The position numbers and the translations under genes are program-made. The notes below the pieces were generated by a model. It made no database searches. It was not told where the DNA came from and saw nothing but the letters and a program-made list of their open reading frames with translations. Positions 61,073 to 64,000 of a DNA stretch of 64,000 nt are shown piece after piece. Within the stretch, counting starts at the first letter, position 1. Every line of letters starts with the position of its first letter. Origin of the DNA: Aphrocallistes beatrix (lineage: Eukaryota > Porifera > Hexactinellida > Sceptrulophora > Aphrocallistidae); NCBI GenBank assembly GCA_963281255.1, contig OY725489.1, positions 1,922,001-1,986,000 on the forward strand. Reading direction: 5' to 3'.

Positions 61073-61776
61073 ATATCATATAGTTCCAATAAACAAATAA
61101 AATAAATATAGACTTATTATGGCGACTAATACAATCTGGGCTAAAAACTTTTCGCGTGTCCCTCGTATATTCAATAAAATTTCGAAATAGATCGGTGAAA
61201 AAGTAGTCAATATTAGGAATTTTAAAATCCCCGGCTCCTGTTGGGTGACCCTGCGGACACGAAGTGTTCGCTAGCCGCGCCTGTGTTCTTTATATACACT
61301 CACACTTTTAAAATCGATATATATACTTGTCGATTGGGTCATTAGCCACTGTGGCGCCAAACCAAGTGAGTATAGTCTGACTCAGTTATTGCTCAAATAA
61401 GTCTCATTGTGCTTGACAGTACTCACTTGGTTTCGCGACGCATTTGTGGCATGTCAGGGGTATCTTTATGATATTTTCATGCTCTTTCGCTGCTAATTCG
61501 CACATTCGTTTCAAATTCACATTCTCCCCATTCGAATTATTCACTCTATATTATTTCAACTCGATGCGATTACTCTCCTTCAAAGGTTAATATTATAAGC
61601 TTGTACCACCTTGTGCCACTAACCCCGTTTTATAGAATTGTGATGACTCGTGACACGTGGCGCATGATAGTAAAAGTTGAAATTTTCAACCAACCAAGGG
61701 TGGGGTGACCAATACTTTTTGTAGAGCAGTGTACATCCTTACTATTAAAACTCGATTAATGTGTATATATATGTAC
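61073..61776. other. intergenic with a hairpin and a mariner-like end
   Basis: 61352-61445 holds an imperfect hairpin (GCGCCAAACCAAGTGAGTA against TACTCACTTGGTTTCGCGAC). 61690-61733 (GGGGTGACCAATACTTTTTG, TAGAGCAGTGTA) resembles a Tc1/mariner right end without a partner. A degenerate family A end (GACACGAAGTGTTCGCTAGC) is at 61255-61290. Confidence 0.5.
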
Positions 61777-62270
61777 AAGCGCGCTTCGCTTGCTTGCGCT
61801 GCGCGGCTGGCGGACACTTTGTGTCCACCGGAGGCGCCCCGCGGGCGCCTGGGATCACATTGATTAATTATAACGGGGATAAGAAAAATATATTTTAGTC
61901 ATCCCCCCCCGTTGTAGGTTTGATGTCCTAAATTAAACTGATATCCTGCTAAACTCAACTTCTTTGAGTATTTTACCTCACGATTAGGTATAACGTCGAT
62001 CTTCCATTTTATAGTCGCCTCTTGTCTAATTTGAACTTCTCGTTTCAAAAACTGGATTTCTTTGTCTTTCACTGTTAACTGATTTTCTAGCATTTCGAGT
62101 TTTAATTCCATGTTTAGAGTTTAGAGACGAATATTGTCAATTTTAATGTTAGAGACGAATATTGTCAATTTTAAATTTTTTTTGATGCGTAATGATGACG
62201 TCATAACAGAGTGATGAGTCATCATATTTGGATAAGAGTTGTATCAGATGTGAGGCATATTAATATACAT
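61777..62270 (-). repeat. repeat family A copy carrying a foreign insert
   Basis: Starts at GCGCGCTTCGCTTGCTTGCG with palindromic core GGCGGACACTTTGTGTCC, runs to CATTGATTAATTATAACGGG (61881), then departs from the family until about 62150. There TTGTCAATTTTAAATTTTTT, then GATGCGTAATGATGACGTCA, resumes. The replaced 100 bp of consensus is about 270 bp of other sequence with an open frame. A duplicated GAGACGAATATTGTCAATTT sits at the rejoin point. Confidence 0.7.
61899..62111 (-). pseudogene. possible captured coding fragment (coiled coil followed by TRAF/MATH-like start)
   Basis: Seventy codons from ATG: MELKLEMLENQLTVKDKEIQ and FLKREVQIRQEA look like a coiled coil. IKWKIDVIPNREVKYSKKLS, then LAGYQFNLG, resembles the first strands of a MATH domain (WKI ... 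GYQF.L). It sits wholly inside a family A repeat copy and ends in TYNGGG at a C/G run. Too short to be a complete gene; MATH assignment is tentative. Confidence 0.35.
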
Positions 62271-62343
62271 CCTTACTATTAAAACTCGATTAATGTTTGT
62301 ATATATCTTTACTATTAAAACTCGATTAATGTATATTTATTTA

Positions 62344-62513
62344 TTTAGACTCCGCTTAATAGAGTCACTGTTTAATCGGGTCACTATTGGTAAGACCTGA
62401 ATAGCTCTCACACATAGAAGCTAATACAATATATTTTCGGTTAATAGGGTTCTCCGCTTAATCGGGGCAAAATGTCTTCTGACCGATGTGACTCTATTAA
62501 GCGGAGTCGACTG
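62344..62513. mobile_element. 170-bp pogo/Tigger-like MITE, copy 2
   Basis: Left TAGACTCCGCTTAATAGAGT and right ACTCTATTAAGCGGAGTCGA then CTG, followed by TA. Same family as 37488-37695; the left CAG end has decayed. Confidence 0.75.
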
Positions 62514-62517
62514 TATA

Positions 62518-63022
62518 TATGTCACGGTGAAACTCTGGGGGAATTTTAAATTCCCCCTAGTGGAAATTAAAATTGGAGTTTCCATTGGGGGGAATTTCAA
62601 TTGGAGTTTCCACTGGAGGAATTTAAAATTCACCTGGAGAAAAATGAAATTCGAATTTACCCCGGGGGAATTTAAATTCCTCAAAATAAGAGAGCACATT
62701 TATGAGAAATAAAATGAATATAATAAGACTGAGTGAAATGGAGGGAGTAATATTAAAATACATAAAGTAAACTTGAAAACTCCTGTAATATTAATGATAT
62801 GGAGGAAGATAGATTTTTTAGTACAAAATATAGTTGGGTTAGCACTACTAGTGACATAAAAAATCTATCTTCCTCCATATCATTAATATTACAGGAGTTT
62901 TCATTTTTCTCCAGGTGAATTTTAAATTCCTCCAGTGGAAACTCCAATTGAAATTTTTCCCAATGGGAACTCCAATTTTAAATTCCACTAGGGGAATTTA
63001 AAATTCCCCCAGATTTTAAATT
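62518..63022. mobile_element. nested foldback element of about 0.5 kb
   Basis: The outer arms (62530-62700 and 62900-63015) are made of GGGGGAATTTTAAATTCCCC and GGAGTTTCCA-type blocks inverted against each other. The inner arms 62779-62817 and 62858-62897 are near-perfect complements (CCTGTAATATTAATGATATG, then GAGGAAGATAGATTTTTT). One inverted repeat lies inside another, around a loop of about 40 nt. Confidence 0.8.
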
Positions 63023-63029
63023 TCCCTGT

Positions 63030-63945
63030 AACATATATATATCTCTGTAACGAATTGATTGAAGAAACTGCCAGGCACAGAAAGCTGATTTTTGGCATGT
63101 GGGAGTCTTTTGGCTATGGCTCCAGTAAGTTATGAGCTCAGCACTTTGTTATGACGTCATCATTACGCATCAAAATTTTAAAAATTGGCCAATTTGGTGA
63201 TTTTACCAGTGATATCGATTTTAACACTAAGGCAAACATATTTAGGGATGTTATCTCCCTTATAATTAACCAATGTGACCCCAGGCGACCGAAGGGAGCC
63301 TCTGGCGGTCACAAAGTGTCCGCCAGCCGCGCAGCGCAAGCGAGCGAAGCTCGCTTGTATTCTATAAAAATTTCAGCCTTCTATCACCTAAAATGACTGA
63401 GTTATAGTCGAAAAACTGAAATTTCTAATTATAAAAAGGTGACAATGACGTCATAATTCCATGATGTGTCGACATTTTCGTCTAAACTCAGTATATCTGT
63501 AACGATTTTTGACATGTGGGAGTCTTTTGGCTATGGCTCCAGTAAGTTCTGACCTCAGACGATAATGTCGACACATGGAATTATGACGTCATTGTCAGAT
63601 TTTATAATTTTTAATTTAGTTTTTCGACTATAACTCTGCCTGGTGATAGAAGGCTGAAATTTTAATAGACTATGTATATTAATATATCTCAAAATTGATG
63701 CAACTCTCAAAAATGATGACTCATCACTTTTATGACGTCATCATTACCCATCAAAAATTTGAAATTTTGACTCTTCTTTTGTGATTTTCGAGTGATTATA
63801 ACAGTAAGTCGGACGTGCAAGTATTTAAAGATGTTATCACCTTATTATTAATCAATGTGAGCCCAGGCGCCCAAAGTGCTCCTCAGCCGGACACTGTGTC
63901 CGCCAGCTGCTCAGCGCAAGCAAGCAATCCGCGCTTAAGCCTTAA
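63030..63945. repeat. repeat family A, three copies (plus, minus, plus)
   Basis: 63030-63360: plus copy with a central deletion, ending GCGCAAGCGAGCGAAGCTCG. 63361-63490: minus partial (TTTCAGCCTTCTATCACCTA). 63491-63945: plus, nearly full, ending AGCGCAAGCAAGCAATCCGC. The palindromic core is imperfect in the first and third copies. Confidence 0.78.
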
Positions 63946-64000
63946 TAATTCGAGTTGTATTTTAATTTTTTTAAAAACTTATAAATTTTATTTTAGAAAT

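Overview
The window is nuclear DNA from an animal, seen as a small set of conserved genes scattered through a dense field of decayed DNA transposons and miniature elements. The genes are animal-type: MGAT1, EHBP1, DENND5, DGCR6 and VWA8 homologues, a BtpA-family protein and a dual-specificity phosphatase. Spliceosomal GT-AG introns are visible in DGCR6 and in P-element THAP exons, yet the largest coding regions (1115, 1132 and 1816 codons) are each one uninterrupted open frame. This points to an intron-poor animal lineage. I cannot name the group from sequence alone; a sponge or another early-branching animal is only a guess. Coding DNA is clearly richer in G+C than the very AT-rich surroundings.

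Layout. 1-1296: MGAT1, minus strand, cut by the window edge. 1.3-8.0 kb: a hAT-type non-autonomous element with a perfect 8-bp target duplication, a Ty3/gypsy pol remnant, a 2.2-kb foldback element encoding a Cys-rich protein, two non-LTR reverse-transcriptase remnants and a BED-finger hAT transposase relic. 8.6-11.9 kb: EHBP1. 12-14.3 kb: miniature elements. 14.3-17.4 kb: BtpA-family gene, a dispersed repeat ('family A') and a phosphatase gene with an apparent frameshift. 18.3-23.4 kb: DENND5 and DGCR6, same strand, 203 bp apart. 23.7-25.0 kb: an internally deleted hAT element. 25-33 kb: only repeats and AT-rich DNA. 33.5-36 kb: a Mutator-like transposase broken by two stop codons. 36.4-47.7 kb: a second foldback element, then two inverted P-element copies with further elements inserted in them, one splitting a P transposase frame that would close if it were removed. 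48.5-53.9 kb: VWA8. 55.0-58.1 kb: a 3-kb satellite of 31/32-bp units beside a FLYWCH-MULE-RING transposon relic. 60.5-64 kb: an unrecognised candidate gene, more family A copies (one carrying what looks like a captured gene fragment) and a nested foldback.

The cellular genes are ordinary housekeeping functions (N-glycan maturation in the Golgi, endocytic and Rab-linked trafficking, a mitochondrial AAA protein) and do not form a pathway or cluster. The striking content is the layered transposon record. In several cases the window also holds the unoccupied version of an insertion site, so the order of insertions can be read directly.
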